Source of the DNA: Pseudomonas sichuanensis
Lineage (GTDB): Bacteria > Pseudomonadota > Gammaproteobacteria > Pseudomonadales > Pseudomonadaceae
Length of the DNA stretch: 64,000 nt
Reading direction: 5' to 3'
Assembly (NCBI RefSeq): GCF_003231305.1
Contig: NZ_QKVM01000021.1
Location: 1-64,000, forward strand
How positions within the stretch are numbered: position 1 is the first letter of the stretch; the number at the start of each line of letters is the position of its first letter. The notes beneath the pieces are model-generated. The model saw nothing but the letters and a program-made list of their open reading frames with translations. It was not told the DNA's origin and made no database searches. A program made the position numbers and the translations under genes. Of the stretch, positions 29,150-38,753 are shown piece by piece.

Positions 29150-31981
29150 TTAGACAGTGAAGGCGTCTTGCAGCAGTTTTTCCTGCTGTTCGGCGTGCTT
29201 CGAAGCGTAACCACAGGCTGGCGCGGCAGAAGCGTCGCGGCCGGCGTATTCCAGGACCAGTGCCTTGTTGTGGCGGCCCAGGATACGGCGCATGTGGTGC
29301 TGGCTGCTGTACCAGGCGCCCTGGTTCATCGGCTCTTCCTGACACCACACTGCATGCTTGAGGTTGGTGTAAGGCGCGAGGATTTCGATCAGGTCGTCCT
29401 CAGGGAACGGATACAGCTGCTCGATACGCACGATGGCGATGTCTTCGCGGCCTTCGGCACGGCGTTTTTCCAGCAGGTCGTAGTAGACCTTGCCGCTGCA
29501 CAGGATCAGGCGTTCGACCTTGGCCGGATCGAGGGTGTCGATTTCCGGGATCACGGTCTGGAACGAGCCTTCTGCCAGGTCTTCCAGGGTCGAGATGGCC
29601 AGCTTGTGGCGCAGCAGCGACTTCGGCGTCAGGACGATCAGCGGCTTGCGCAGCGGACGGATGACCTGGCGACGCAGCAGGTGGTAGATCTGTGCCGGGG
29701 TGGTCGGTACGCAGACCTGGATGTTGTGCTCGGCGCACAGCTGCAGGTAACGCTCCAGACGCGCGGAGGAGTGCTCCGGGCCCTGCCCTTCATAACCGTG
29801 TGGCAGCAGCATGGTCAGACCGCACAGGCGGCCCCACTTGTGCTCACCGCTGGTGATGAACTGGTCGATCACCACTTGCGCACCGTTGGCGAAGTCGCCG
29901 AACTGGGCTTCCCAGATCACCAGCGCGTTCGGCGTGGTGGTCGAGTAGCCGTATTCGAAGGCCAGTACCGCTTCTTCCGACAGGAAGGAGTCGTACAGCT
30001 CGAACTTCGGCTGGCCCGGGAACAGGTTCTGCAGCGGTACGTAGGTGCTGGCGTCCTTCTGGTTGTGCAGCACCGCGTGACGGTGCGAGAAGGTGCCACG
30101 GCCGATGTCCTGGCCGGTCATGCGGATCGGGTGACCTTCGAACTGCAGGGTGGCGTAGGCCATGGTCTCTGCATAACCCCAGTTGATCGGCAAGCCACCG
30201 GCCTGCATCTTCTGACGGTCTTCGTAGATCTTCGACACCTGACGCTGAACCACGAAACCTTCCGGCAGCTCAAGCAGCTTGGCCGACAGGTCCTGCAGGG
30301 TCTTGAGGTCGAAACGGGTGTCGTGACGCGCGGTCCAGGCATGGCCCAGGTACGGACGCCAGTCGACGAACAGCTCGCGGTTCGGTTCCTTGACCAGGCT
30401 TTTCACCACGTGCAGGCCGTTGTCCAGCGCGTTGCGGTATTCGTCGATCTTGGCCTGAGCACGCTCGGCGTCGATACGGCCGGCGCTGATCAGTTGATCG
30501 GCATACAGCTCGCGGGTGGTGCGCTGCTTGGTGATCTGCTGGTACATCAGCGGCTGGGTGCCGTTCGGCTCGTCAGCCTCGTTGTGGCCGCGACGACGGT
30601 AGCAGACCAGGTCGATGACCACGTCACGCTTGAACTGCATGCGGTAATCGATGGCCAGCTGGGTCACGAACAACACGGCTTCCGGGTCATCACCGTTCAC
30701 GTGCAGGATCGGCGCCTGGATCATCTTGGCGACGTCGGTGCAGTACTCGGTGGAACGCGAGTCCAGCGGGTTGCTGATGGTGAAACCAACCTGGTTGTTG
30801 ATCACGATGTGCACGGTACCGCCGGTCTTGAAACCGCGGGTCTGCGACATCTGGAAGGTTTCCAGCACCACGCCTTGGCCGGCAAATGCGGCGTCACCGT
30901 GGATCGAGATCGGCAGCACCTTGTCACCGACCGTGTCGTTGCGACGGTCCTGACGGGCACGCACCGAACCTTCCACCACTGGCGAGACGATTTCCAGGTG
31001 GGAAGGGTTGAACGCCATGGCCAGGTGAACTTCGCCACCCGGGGTCATCACGTTGGAGGAGAAGCCCTGGTGATACTTCACGTCACCGGAGCCCAGCTCG
31101 TTCATCTTCTTGCCTTCGAACTCGTCGAACAGCTCGCGCGGGTTCTTGCCGAAGGTGTTGACGAGCACGTTCAGACGGCCACGGTGGGCCATGCCGATCA
31201 CGACTTCCTTGGTACCGTACGAGCCGGAACGCTGGATCATCTCGTCGAGCATCGGGATCAGGCTTTCGCCGCCTTCCAGGCCGAAGCGCTTGGTGCCTGG
31301 GTACTTGGTGCCCAGGTACTTCTCCAGGCCCTCACCGGCCGTGACGCGCTCGAGCAGGTGTGCCTGCACGTCGGCGGAGAATTCAGGACGGCCACGCACG
31401 CTTTCCAGACGCTGCTGGAACCAGCTGCGCTGCTCGGAATCGACGATGTGGGTGAACTCGGCGCCAATGGTGCGACAATATGTCTTCTGCAGCGCTTCGA
31501 AGATTTCGCGTAGGCTCGCTTCCTCTTTGCCGAAGAACAGGTCGCCGGCACGGAAGGTCGTATCAAGATCGGCATTGGTCAAGCCGTAGTGATTGATCGA
31601 CAGGTCTACGGGCGCAGGGCGCTGCCACAACCCCAACGGGTCGAGCTTGGCAGCCTGATGGCCGCGCATACGATAGGCCTGGATCAGTCGCAGCACTTCA
31701 ACCTGCTTCTTCTCGTGTTCTGAGCTCACGCTCCCGGCGGAAACCGGTTGGGCGCGGCGCTGGTTCTTTGCCAGCAATACGAAATGGTCGCGGATTGTCG
31801 AGTGCGATACATCGGTAGCGGTGCTGCCGTCGGCGGGCAACTTCTGGAAGTAAGTGCGCCACTCTTCTGGCACAGCGTTAGGGTCGTGCAGGTAGAGCTC
31901 ATAAAGCTCTTCCACATATGCAGCGTTACCACCTGAAAGGTGGGCGCTATCCCACATGCGCTGCATCACGCTTTCTTGCAT
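29150..31981 (-). CDS. sucA: 2-oxoglutarate dehydrogenase E1
   Basis: A 943-aa thiamine-diphosphate enzyme that decarboxylates 2-oxoglutarate and transfers succinyl to the lipoyl arm of SucB. The N-terminal WDSAHLSGGNAAYVEELYE tail binds the E2/E3 core. GMAHRGRLNVL and GDAAFAGQGVV are thiamine-diphosphate and metal-binding segments, and FVTQLAIDYRMQFKRDVV and CYRRRGHNEADEP lie in the active site. The length is canonical. The first gene of sucAB-lpdG-sucCD; 246 bases separate it from sdhB. Confidence 0.97.
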   Translation of the reverse strand: MQESVMQRMWDSAHLSGGNAAYVEELYELYLHDPNAVPEEWRTYFQKLPADGSTATDVSHSTIRDHFVLLAKNQRRAQPVSAGSVSSEHEKKQVEVLRLIQAYRMRGHQAAKLDPLGLWQRPAPVDLSINHYGLTNADLDTTFRAGDLFFGKEEASLREIFEALQKTYCRTIGAEFTHIVDSEQRSWFQQRLESVRGRPEFSADVQAHLLERVTAGEGLEKYLGTKYPGTKRFGLEGGESLIPMLDEMIQRSGSYGTKEVVIGMAHRGRLNVLVNTFGKNPRELFDEFEGKKMNELGSGDVKYHQGFSSNVMTPGGEVHLAMAFNPSHLEIVSPVVEGSVRARQDRRNDTVGDKVLPISIHGDAAFAGQGVVLETFQMSQTRGFKTGGTVHIVINNQVGFTISNPLDSRSTEYCTDVAKMIQAPILHVNGDDPEAVLFVTQLAIDYRMQFKRDVVIDLVCYRRRGHNEADEPNGTQPLMYQQITKQRTTRELYADQLISAGRIDAERAQAKIDEYRNALDNGLHVVKSLVKEPNRELFVDWRPYLGHAWTARHDTRFDLKTLQDLSAKLLELPEGFVVQRQVSKIYEDRQKMQAGGLPINWGYAETMAYATLQFEGHPIRMTGQDIGRGTFSHRHAVLHNQKDASTYVPLQNLFPGQPKFELYDSFLSEEAVLAFEYGYSTTTPNALVIWEAQFGDFANGAQVVIDQFITSGEHKWGRLCGLTMLLPHGYEGQGPEHSSARLERYLQLCAEHNIQVCVPTTPAQIYHLLRRQVIRPLRKPLIVLTPKSLLRHKLAISTLEDLAEGSFQTVIPEIDTLDPAKVERLILCSGKVYYDLLEKRRAEGREDIAIVRIEQLYPFPEDDLIEILAPYTNLKHAVWCQEEPMNQGAWYSSQHHMRRILGRHNKALVLEYAGRDASAAPACGYASKHAEQQEKLLQDAFTV

Positions 31982-32176
31982 GCTTGGTCACCCTCGGTTA
32001 GGGGACTGATCGGCGAGAGCCACAGCAAACCTGGAAAAGTCCGAACACAGCGACTGAACCACGCCACTTGGATCTTGCTGATTTTCCGGGTACCAGCCCG
32101 GAAAGCCCCTGCTGGTCTCATATCTTCATAGGTAATGGGCGCGGGCTTTGTGGGCCCTTGCCCGAGTTTTACCTCA

Positions 32177-32197
32177 GTGCGGGCTCACCACCCGCAC
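32177..32197. other. hairpin in the sdhB-sucA gap
   Basis: GTGCGGG and CCCGCAC flank a seven-base loop, about 30 bases past the sdhB stop. There is no T-run on either strand, so it more likely limits 3' decay or read-through than terminates sdhCDAB. The rest of the 246-base gap shows no ORF; a sucA promoter may lie there but was not recognised. Confidence 0.5.
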
Positions 32198-32227
32198 CTC
32201 GGCTTACTGCAGGTACAACGCTTTGAA

Positions 32228-32932
32228 TCAGGTGCCGCTTTGCAGCAGCATGTTACGTACGTGGCCGATTGCCTTGGTCGGGTTCAGACCCTTGGGGCAA
32301 ACGTTCACGCAGTTCATGATCCCGCGGCAGCGGAATACGCTGAACGGGTCATCCAGGGACGCCAGGCGCTCCTGAGTCTTGGTATCGCGGCTGTCGGCCA
32401 GGAAACGGTAGGCCTGCAGCAGTGCGGCGGGGCCCAGGAACTTGTCCGGGTTCCACCAGAACGATGGGCAGGAGGTCGAGCAGCAGGCGCACAGGATGCA
32501 CTCGTACAGACCGTCCAGCTTGTCACGCTCTTCCGGCGACTGCAGACGCTCGATGGCCGGAGCCGGGGTGTCGTTCTGCAGGAATGGCTTCACCTTCTCG
32601 TACTGCTTGTAGAAGATGCTCATATCGACCACCAGGTCACGAATGACCGGCAGGCCTGGCAGCGGACGCAGCACCAGCTTGTTGCCCTTGACCACGCCCG
32701 ACAGCGGGGTGATGCAGGCCAGGCCGTTCTTGCCGTTCATGTTCATGCCATCGGAACCGCACACGCCTTCACGGCAGGAGCGACGGTACGAGAAGCCCTC
32801 GTCCTTTTCCTTGATCAGTGCCAGCACGTCCAGAACCATCAGGTCCTTGCCACCGGTATCGACGTCGAACGACTCCATCTTGGGCGCCGAGTCGGTGTCG
32901 GGGTTGTAGCGGTAAACTTCGACTTTCAACAT
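32228..32932 (-). CDS. sdhB: succinate dehydrogenase iron-sulfur subunit
   Basis: A 234-aa peripheral membrane subunit with three iron-sulfur clusters: the [2Fe-2S] ligands in CREGVCGSDG and a following Cys, and the [4Fe-4S] and [3Fe-4S] ligands in CILCACCSTSCPS and CVNVCPKG. It passes electrons from SdhA FAD to quinone at SdhC/D. I use the ATG at 32932 with an AGGG ribosome site; an in-frame GTG three codons earlier lacks spacing for one. It is last in sdhCDAB. Confidence 0.96.
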   Translation of the reverse strand: MLKVEVYRYNPDTDSAPKMESFDVDTGGKDLMVLDVLALIKEKDEGFSYRRSCREGVCGSDGMNMNGKNGLACITPLSGVVKGNKLVLRPLPGLPVIRDLVVDMSIFYKQYEKVKPFLQNDTPAPAIERLQSPEERDKLDGLYECILCACCSTSCPSFWWNPDKFLGPAALLQAYRFLADSRDTKTQERLASLDDPFSVFRCRGIMNCVNVCPKGLNPTKAIGHVRNMLLQSGT

Positions 32933-32943
32933 AGCAGCCACCC

Positions 32944-34716
32944 TTAGTAAGTCCGGATTTTTGGCTCGAAGGCCGGAACGGTCTTCGGCGCAAAGTTGAC
33001 GCCACGCTTGGCAACACGCTTCTCACCCGGGTAGTACAGGGTGTGGCACAGCCAGTTCTCGTCGTCACGGTCTTCGAAGTCTTCACGGGCGTGCGCGCCG
33101 CGGGACTCTTTACGGGCTTCGGCCGCAATGGCGGTAGCTTCGGCAACTTCCAGCAGGTTCTGCAGCTCCAGCGCTTCGATACGCGCGGTGTTGAAGGCCT
33201 GGGACTTGTCGTTGATCTTGACGTTGGCGATGCGGTCACGCAGACCGGCCAACTGCTCGATACCCTTCTGCATGTATTCGCCGGTACGGAATACACCGAA
33301 GTAGTTCTGCATGCAGCTCTGCAGCTCGCGCTTCAGGCTGGCAACGTCTTCACCGGTGGTGCGCTCGTTGAGCTTGCTCAGGCGGTTCAGGGCAACGTCG
33401 ACGTCGGTGTCGCTGGCATCGCGGTACTCGACGCCATCGCTCAGGGCTTTTTCCAGGTGCAGGCCGGCGGCACGGCCGAACACCACCAGGTCGAGCAGCG
33501 AGTTGCCGCCCAGGCGGTTGGCACCGTGAACCGATACGCACGCCACTTCGCCTACGGCGAACAGGCCCGGAATGATGTGGTCCTTGCCTTCGGCGTCCAT
33601 GGTGATGGCCTGGCCATGAATGTTGGTGGCAACGCCACCCATCATGTAGTGGCAGGTCGGGATGACCGGCACCGGCGCGACCACAGGGTCGACGTGGGCG
33701 AAGGTCTTGGACAGTTCGCAGATACCTGGCAGGCGGCTGTGCAGCACTTCCTCGCCCAGGTGGTCCAGCTTCAGCAGTACGTGGTCCTTGTTCGGGCCCA
33801 CGCCGTTGCCGGCGATGATTTCTTTGACCATGGAACGGGCAACCACGTCGCGGCCGGCCAGGTCCTTCGCGTTCGGCGCGTAACGCTCCATGAAGCGCTC
33901 GCCGTGGGCGTTGATCAGGTAGCCACCTTCACCGCGGCAGCCTTCGGTAACCAGTACACCGGCGCCGGCGATACCGGTCGGGTGGAACTGCCACATCTCG
34001 ATGTCCTGCACCGGCACACCGGCACGCAGGGCCATGCCGATACCGTCACCGGTATTGATCAGGGCGTTGGTGGTGGAGGCGTAGATACGGCCCGCACCGC
34101 CCGTGGCCAGTACGGTGGCCTTGGACTTGATGTACATGGTTTCGCCGGTTTCGATGCAGATCGCGATCACACCGACGAAGGCGCCGTCCTGGTTCTTCAC
34201 CAGGTCTACGGCGTAGTACTCGTTAAGGAAGGTGGTGCCTGCCTTCAGGTTGCCCTGGTACAGGGTGTGCAGCAGCGCGTGACCGGTACGGTCGGAAGCT
34301 GCGCAGGTACGGGCGGCCTGGCCACCTTTACCGAAGTCCTTGGACTGGCCACCGAACGGACGCTGGTAGATACGGCCGGTTTCGGTACGCGAGAACGGCA
34401 GGCCCATGTGGTCCAGTTCGAAGACCGCAGCCGGGCCTTCCTGACACATGTATTCGATCGCGTCCTGGTCACCGATGTAGTCGGAGCCCTTGACGGTGTC
34501 GTACATGTGCCAGCGCCAGTCGTCGTTCGGGTCGGCCGAAGCGATGGCGCAGGTGATGCCGCCCTGGGCGGAAACGGTGTGCGAACGGGTCGGGAACACC
34601 TTGGTGACTACGGCAGTCTTGTGGCCGCCTTGAGCCAGTTGCAGCGCTGCGCGCATGCCTGCGCCGCCGCCACCGATGATGATGGCGTCGAACGAAATGG
34701 TTGGAATGTTAGCCAT
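32944..34716 (-). CDS. sdhA: succinate dehydrogenase flavoprotein subunit
   Basis: A 590-aa subunit that oxidises succinate to fumarate. FAD-binding [17 protein letters not shown] is at the N-terminus, the FAD-attachment His is in [11 protein letters not shown] (near residue 45), and active-site segments include [21 protein letters not shown] and PTCHYMMGG. The start follows sdhD by three bases. It is the catalytic subunit of complex II on the cytoplasmic face. Confidence 0.97.
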   Translation of the reverse strand: MANIPTISFDAIIIGGGGAGMRAALQLAQGGHKTAVVTKVFPTRSHTVSAQGGITCAIASADPNDDWRWHMYDTVKGSDYIGDQDAIEYMCQEGPAAVFELDHMGLPFSRTETGRIYQRPFGGQSKDFGKGGQAARTCAASDRTGHALLHTLYQGNLKAGTTFLNEYYAVDLVKNQDGAFVGVIAICIETGETMYIKSKATVLATGGAGRIYASTTNALINTGDGIGMALRAGVPVQDIEMWQFHPTGIAGAGVLVTEGCRGEGGYLINAHGERFMERYAPNAKDLAGRDVVARSMVKEIIAGNGVGPNKDHVLLKLDHLGEEVLHSRLPGICELSKTFAHVDPVVAPVPVIPTCHYMMGGVATNIHGQAITMDAEGKDHIIPGLFAVGEVACVSVHGANRLGGNSLLDLVVFGRAAGLHLEKALSDGVEYRDASDTDVDVALNRLSKLNERTTGEDVASLKRELQSCMQNYFGVFRTGEYMQKGIEQLAGLRDRIANVKINDKSQAFNTARIEALELQNLLEVAEATAIAAEARKESRGAHAREDFEDRDDENWLCHTLYYPGEKRVAKRGVNFAPKTVPAFEPKIRTY

Positions 34717-34719
34717 GAA

Positions 34720-35088
34720 TCAGATACCCCAGAGAATCTGCACACCCCAGACGAAGTACGCGAACATCGCAACGCCGCATACAGCCTGGAACAGGAAACG
34801 GATCGCAGTCGCCGACTTGCCGAACGCCATCGGCGTCAGGTAGTCGGTGGCAATGGTCCACATGCCGACCCAGGCGTGAGCGCCCAGAGCGACGAGTGCC
34901 AGCAGACTGAAGATGCGCATCGCGTTGTTGGTGAACAGACCGTGCCATTGGGCATAGTCGATCCCTGGGTGAACGGCGAGGTAGCCGATCAGGAAGATGA
35001 AATAAGCCGCGAGAACGACCGCCGAGACGCGCTGCGCCATCCAGTCGTAGAGGCCCGAACGCGAGAGGTTCGTGACGTTAGTTACCAT
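34720..35088 (-). CDS. sdhD: succinate dehydrogenase membrane anchor subunit
   Basis: A 122-aa integral membrane protein with three helices (about residues 20-40, 55-80 and 95-118). LYDWMAQRVSAVVLAAYF carries the quinone-site region, and GAHAWVGMWTIATDYL has the likely haem-ligand His. The ATG at 35088 follows AGGAG at seven bases; a TTG two codons earlier is possible but less likely. It overlaps the end of sdhC by seven bases. Confidence 0.93.
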   Translation of the reverse strand: MVTNVTNLSRSGLYDWMAQRVSAVVLAAYFIFLIGYLAVHPGIDYAQWHGLFTNNAMRIFSLLALVALGAHAWVGMWTIATDYLTPMAFGKSATAIRFLFQAVCGVAMFAYFVWGVQILWGI

Positions 35089-35468
35089 ACCCAAACTCCT
35101 GCCAGAACGATCAGCACCACGGAGATGACGATCACGATTTTCGAGCCCAGCTTGCCGCCTTCCAGCGTCTCACCGACACCCATGTCCATGATCAGGTGGC
35201 GCACACCTGCGACGAGGTGGTACAGCAGGCCGGACAGCAGGCCCCAGGTCACCAGTTTGGCCAGCGGACTGGTCAGACACGCCTTCACCTCGGCAAAGCC
35301 TTCCTCGGAACCCAGCGAATTGCCCAATGCGTACAGCATGATGGCAATGCCGAGGAACAGGATGACGCCGGAAATACGGTGAAGAATGGACGTGTATGCG
35401 GTGATCGGGAGTTTGATGGTCCTTAGGTCTAGGTTTACAGGTCGTTGGCTTTTCACGGCTTTTTTCAC
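35082..35468 (-). CDS. sdhC: succinate dehydrogenase cytochrome b556 subunit
   Basis: A 128-aa (124-aa from an in-frame internal GTG at 35456) membrane anchor with three helices. RPVNLDLRTIKLPITAYTSILHR is split by the quinone-site Ser-x-x-His-Arg, and LYHLVAGVRHLIMD holds the haem-ligand His. No ATG begins the frame: GTG at 35468 or GTG at 35456 must be used, so the exact start is uncertain. It is the first gene of sdhCDAB and overlaps sdhD. Confidence 0.92.
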   Translation of the reverse strand: MKKAVKSQRPVNLDLRTIKLPITAYTSILHRISGVILFLGIAIMLYALGNSLGSEEGFAEVKACLTSPLAKLVTWGLLSGLLYHLVAGVRHLIMDMGVGETLEGGKLGSKIVIVISVVLIVLAGVWVW

Positions 35469-35590
35469 ACTGAAGAGCCCCTAGCGAACAGGGCAAAGTT
35501 GTTGGTAAGTGTACTGGTCAGGTACCCACCACCCAGGAGAGCACGACACCCAGCAGGGCAGGCTTGAAAGCCTCTGGGAGTCGGCTGCCG

Positions 35591-35619
35591 AGTATAGACA
35601 GTTAGGCTGCTTATGACAA
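35591..35619 (-). promoter_or_regulatory. sigma-70 promoter for sdhCDAB
   Basis: On the minus strand TTGTCA (35614-35619) and TATACT (35591-35596) are separated by 17 bases, a strong match. It implies a 5' leader of about 115-120 bases before sdhC, containing a CCAACAAC stretch. It faces away from the gltA promoter 115 bases distant. The remainder of the 350-base sdhC-gltA gap shows no gene. Confidence 0.75.
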
Positions 35620-35733
35620 CGCAAGGGACTCGCCCGAATAGCGCATTGCCTTTAGTGAACAAAAGGCGTAAACGGGCGAGAATTTCGTGAAAAATCAGGC
35701 CTCAGAGGGCGTTTCAACCAGCCTTTAGGCAAA

Positions 35734-35761
35734 TTGACATTCGAATTTATCCCTCTATAGT
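35734..35761 (+). promoter_or_regulatory. sigma-70 promoter for gltA
   Basis: TTGACA (consensus -35, 35734-35739) and TATAGT (35756-35761) with 16-base spacing. It lies about 60 bases before the gltA ATG, which has AGGAGG as ribosome site. Strong constitutive-type promoter. Confidence 0.82.
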
Positions 35762-35819
35762 GGTGCGGGCCCTGCGTGGGGGGTCTGTCTGATGATTTCA
35801 AGCATTAATAGGAGGCCAC

Positions 35820-37109
35820 ATGGCTGACAAAAAAGCGCAGTTGGTCATCGAGGGCAATGCCCCCGTCGAGCTGCCCATTTTAACCGGCACCGTTGGTCCT
35901 GATGTTATCGACGTCCGCGGGTTGGGGGCATCCGGCCACTTCACCTTCGACCCCGGCTTCATGGCGACCGCTTCGTGCGAGTCGAAGATCACCTACATTG
36001 ATGGTGACAAGGGCGTGCTGCTGCACCGCGGCTACCCGATCGAGCAACTGGCCGAACAATCGGACTACCTCGAAACCTGCTACCTGCTGCTCAACGGCGA
36101 ACTGCCGAATGCCGAGCAGAAGGCCCAGTTCGTCAGCACCGTCAAGAACCACACCATGGTTCACGAACAGCTGAAGTCGTTCTTCAACGGTTTCCGTCGC
36201 GACGCCCACCCGATGGCGGTGATGTGCGGCGTGGTCGGCGCCCTGTCGGCGTTCTATCACGACTCGCTGGACATCAATAACCCGCAACACCGCGAAATCT
36301 CCGCGGTGCGCCTGGTCGCCAAGATGCCGACCCTGGCCGCGATGGTTTACAAGTACTCCATGGGCCAACCCATGATGTACCCGCGCAACGACCTGTCGTA
36401 CGCGGAAAACTTCCTGCACATGATGTTCAACACGCCGTGCGAGATCAAACCGATCAGCCCGACGCTGGCCAAGGCCATGGACCGGATCTTCATCCTCCAC
36501 GCCGACCACGAGCAGAACGCCTCCACCTCCACCGTGCGCCTGGCAGGCTCCTCGGGTGCCAACCCGTTCGCCTGTATCGCTGCCGGTATCGCCGCACTGT
36601 GGGGCCCGGCCCACGGCGGTGCGAACGAAGCCGTACTGACCATGCTCGATGAAATTGGCGATGTCTCGAACATCGACAAGTACATCGCCAAGGCCAAGGA
36701 CAAGAACGATCCGTTCAAGCTCATGGGCTTCGGTCACCGCGTGTACAAGAACCGCGACCCGCGCGCCACCGTGATGAAGAAGACCTGCGACGAAGTCCTC
36801 AGCGAACTCGGCATCAAGAACGATCCGCAACTCGAACTGGCCATGCGCCTGGAAGAGATCGCACTGACCGATCCGTACTTCGTCGAGCGCTCGCTTTACC
36901 CGAACGTGGACTTCTACTCGGGCATCATCCTCAAGGCCATCGGCATCCCGACCAGCATGTTCACCGTGATCTTCGCCCTGGCACGTACCGTGGGCTGGAT
37001 CTCGCACTGGAAGGAAATGCTCTCCAGCCCGTACAAGATCGGCCGCCCGCGCCAGCTGTACACCGGCTACGAGAAGCGCGACATCGTCGAGCTGAAGGAC
37101 CGCAAGTAA
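35820..37109 (+). CDS. gltA: citrate synthase (type II, hexameric)
   Basis: A 429-aa enzyme condensing oxaloacetate and acetyl-CoA to citrate, entry to the TCA cycle. Catalytic residues are in [11 protein letters not shown] (His), [13 protein letters not shown] (His) and the downstream Asp in [11 protein letters not shown]. Length is typical of the NADH-sensitive Gram-negative type. A perfect AGGAGG precedes the ATG, with a near-consensus promoter 60 bases upstream. It is divergent from sdhCDAB and closes with a strong terminator. Confidence 0.98.
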   Translation: MADKKAQLVIEGNAPVELPILTGTVGPDVIDVRGLGASGHFTFDPGFMATASCESKITYIDGDKGVLLHRGYPIEQLAEQSDYLETCYLLLNGELPNAEQKAQFVSTVKNHTMVHEQLKSFFNGFRRDAHPMAVMCGVVGALSAFYHDSLDINNPQHREISAVRLVAKMPTLAAMVYKYSMGQPMMYPRNDLSYAENFLHMMFNTPCEIKPISPTLAKAMDRIFILHADHEQNASTSTVRLAGSSGANPFACIAAGIAALWGPAHGGANEAVLTMLDEIGDVSNIDKYIAKAKDKNDPFKLMGFGHRVYKNRDPRATVMKKTCDEVLSELGIKNDPQLELAMRLEEIALTDPYFVERSLYPNVDFYSGIILKAIGIPTSMFTVIFALARTVGWISHWKEMLSSPYKIGRPRQLYTGYEKRDIVELKDRK

Positions 37110-37127
37110 GCCTTCTGCGCCGAACGC

Positions 37128-37158
37128 AAAAAAGGCCGCCCTTCGGGGCGGCCTTTTT
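37128..37158 (+). terminator. intrinsic terminator of gltA
   Basis: AAAAAGGCCGCCC and GGGCGGCCTTTTT enclose a TTCG tetraloop, 19 bases past the gltA stop. The A- and T-tracts on both sides make it bidirectional, so it may also serve the convergent START gene. Confidence 0.94.
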
Positions 37159-37196
37159 CGTTGCGATCCAGCGCTACACAGATGACCGCCGCCAGC

Positions 37197-37802
37197 TCAG
37201 GGCCTTTCGGCCTTTTCGCGCAGCCCTTTGAGGGTATTGAACGGCGCATCCACCACGAACTTGTTGGCCAGCCACGACGGCACGCTGCCGCCTGGCTCGG
37301 TGTGTACCTGATAGGTCACTTCGGTACTGTCACCCTTGGGTACCAGCTTCCAGAAACCCTGCACCTGGGCAACACGCACATAGCCGCTTTCTTCCGGCAG
37401 GTACTTGGGCTGCTCTTCGAGCGTGCGGGTCAAGCTGCCATCGCTCCCCTGGACCGTAGTGATATGCAACACCGAGTCACGCGGCGTCACTGGCCACGGC
37501 GTATTGAACTGGGTGTAGGTCCAGCTCTGGTCACCTTCATGCTTGAGCAGTTTCTGCGACTTGCATTCATGCACCCAGGCACAGGCACCGGCTACGTCCT
37601 CCTGCAACGCCCTGACCTTGGCCAGCGGCGCCTTGATCAGCGTCACGCCACGGTAAGCCTTGTACTTCGAGCCCGGCACTTCGCTGAGCGACACCTTGAT
37701 GCCGTCCTCGTCCTTGGCCACCTGCCAGCTTTCAGCCCAGGCTGCCGGCGCCAACAGCACACTCAAGCCACACAACACAGCAACACGCTTGAACGATCTC
37801 AT
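37197..37802 (-). CDS. START domain-containing exported protein
   Basis: A 201-aa protein with a signal peptide (residues about 1-22, cleavage near AWAES) and a START/SRPBCC lipid-binding fold covering the rest: GVTLIKAPLAKVRALQEDV and FWKLVPKGDSTEVTYQVHTEPGG are typical strands. Two cysteine-bearing turns (GACAWVHECKSQ) could form a disulfide. Probably binds a hydrophobic ligand in the periplasm; ligand unknown. It ends next to the gltA terminator. Confidence 0.88.
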   Translation of the reverse strand: MRSFKRVAVLCGLSVLLAPAAWAESWQVAKDEDGIKVSLSEVPGSKYKAYRGVTLIKAPLAKVRALQEDVAGACAWVHECKSQKLLKHEGDQSWTYTQFNTPWPVTPRDSVLHITTVQGSDGSLTRTLEEQPKYLPEESGYVRVAQVQGFWKLVPKGDSTEVTYQVHTEPGGSVPSWLANKFVVDAPFNTLKGLREKAERP

Positions 37803-37835
37803 TATCTTGTTCCTTGTTGTAGAAGATCCGCACAG

Positions 37836-38090
37836 TCACGCCGCCGTCATTTGCTCCAGCCAACCAATGATGCGAATCGCTTCGTCACGATCACTGCCGC
37901 AAACATCCACCTCTGCCTTGAAGCCACCGCACACCTTCGGCCGTTCGGGCTTGCCGAACAGGGCACAGAGGTTGTCGATGGACAGGTGCAGGCAGCGCTC
38001 GCCGGCCGGCTTGCCTTGCGGCATGCCCGGGATGGCTGAGCTGATGGACGGGGCGATGCAGCAGGCACCACAGCCCTCACGGCATTTCAT
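37836..38090 (-). CDS. YkgJ family cysteine cluster protein
   Basis: An 84-aa protein with the eight-cysteine pattern of the YkgJ/CxxCxxCC family: CREGCGACCIAP near the N-terminus, then CLHL, LCALF, VCGGF and VCGS. The cluster binds zinc or an iron-sulfur centre. Function unknown. It sits 33 bases upstream of the START gene, perhaps in one transcript. Confidence 0.9.
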   Translation of the reverse strand: MKCREGCGACCIAPSISSAIPGMPQGKPAGERCLHLSIDNLCALFGKPERPKVCGGFKAEVDVCGSDRDEAIRIIGWLEQMTAA

Positions 38091-38197
38091 GACAACAGGA
38101 CTCCCAGGAGCAAAGCGGGACGAACGTCCCTGGATACTAACCGCTCAAACATACGTTTGAAATTGCCGGGCAGATGAAATCGCCAGTGACCCGGCAG

Positions 38198-38692
38198 TCA
38201 GTTGCGAAATTCGAATTCGATGGCCGCGCCCTCTACATCGCGACGGCTGTCGTTGCGCAGCTGCAGCTGCATTTCATTGTTGATCAGCCGGCCATTGAGC
38301 TGGAACGGGCTTTCATCAGTGACCGGCTTTTCGCTGAACATGGAAGGCAGCAATGGCTTGCGGGGCGACGGCGCATCGCCAACGTCCGGCTTGAGATGCT
38401 TGACCATGTCGGTCGGCAGACTGAGGTCGAGCTTCGCAGCAGGCACAGGCTGACTGGCCACCTTGCTCACGCTCTTGCCGCGAGTGACGGGTTTCTGCTT
38501 GGGCTTTGGCTTGACCGCCGGCTTGGCTGGCGCCTTGGCCACAGGTTTCGCCGCCACCTTGCTCACAGGCTTGGCAGCTTTGCCCTGCTGCGCCTTTTCC
38601 TTGGCCGGCGGTTGCGCGGCGTGCAGCAAGCCCCCCGAATACCAAGGTAACGATAAGGACAGAATCAGTGCCAGAGGGCGAAGCGCTTTCAT
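38198..38692 (-). CDS. Lys/Pro/Ala-rich exported protein of unknown function
   Basis: A 164-aa protein with a signal peptide (residues about 1-25, ending near LLHAAQ), a roughly 45-residue low-complexity stretch of Lys, Ala and Pro (KPVAKAPAKPAVKPKPKQ), and a conserved C-terminal part (FQLNGRLINNEMQLQ and EGAAIEFEFRN). The basic linker could contact DNA, peptidoglycan or LPS. Similar proteins are sometimes mislabelled as translation initiation factor 2 because of the low-complexity region. I start at the ATG at 38692; the frame upstream starts only with TTG. Confidence 0.68.
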   Translation of the reverse strand: MKALRPLALILSLSLPWYSGGLLHAAQPPAKEKAQQGKAAKPVSKVAAKPVAKAPAKPAVKPKPKQKPVTRGKSVSKVASQPVPAAKLDLSLPTDMVKHLKPDVGDAPSPRKPLLPSMFSEKPVTDESPFQLNGRLINNEMQLQLRNDSRRDVEGAAIEFEFRN

Positions 38693-38753
38693 GAATACCG
38701 GGAGCAAGCTGGGAAAACGCGTATGCTCCCTGTTCCCCGCCCTTCTGACAAGC

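Noticed and set aside
33043..35382. A 779-aa open frame antisense to sdhA, sdhD and sdhC
   Set aside because: Same cause: stop-poor antisense of GC-rich, Asp/Gly-coding genes. No ribosome site or family similarity.
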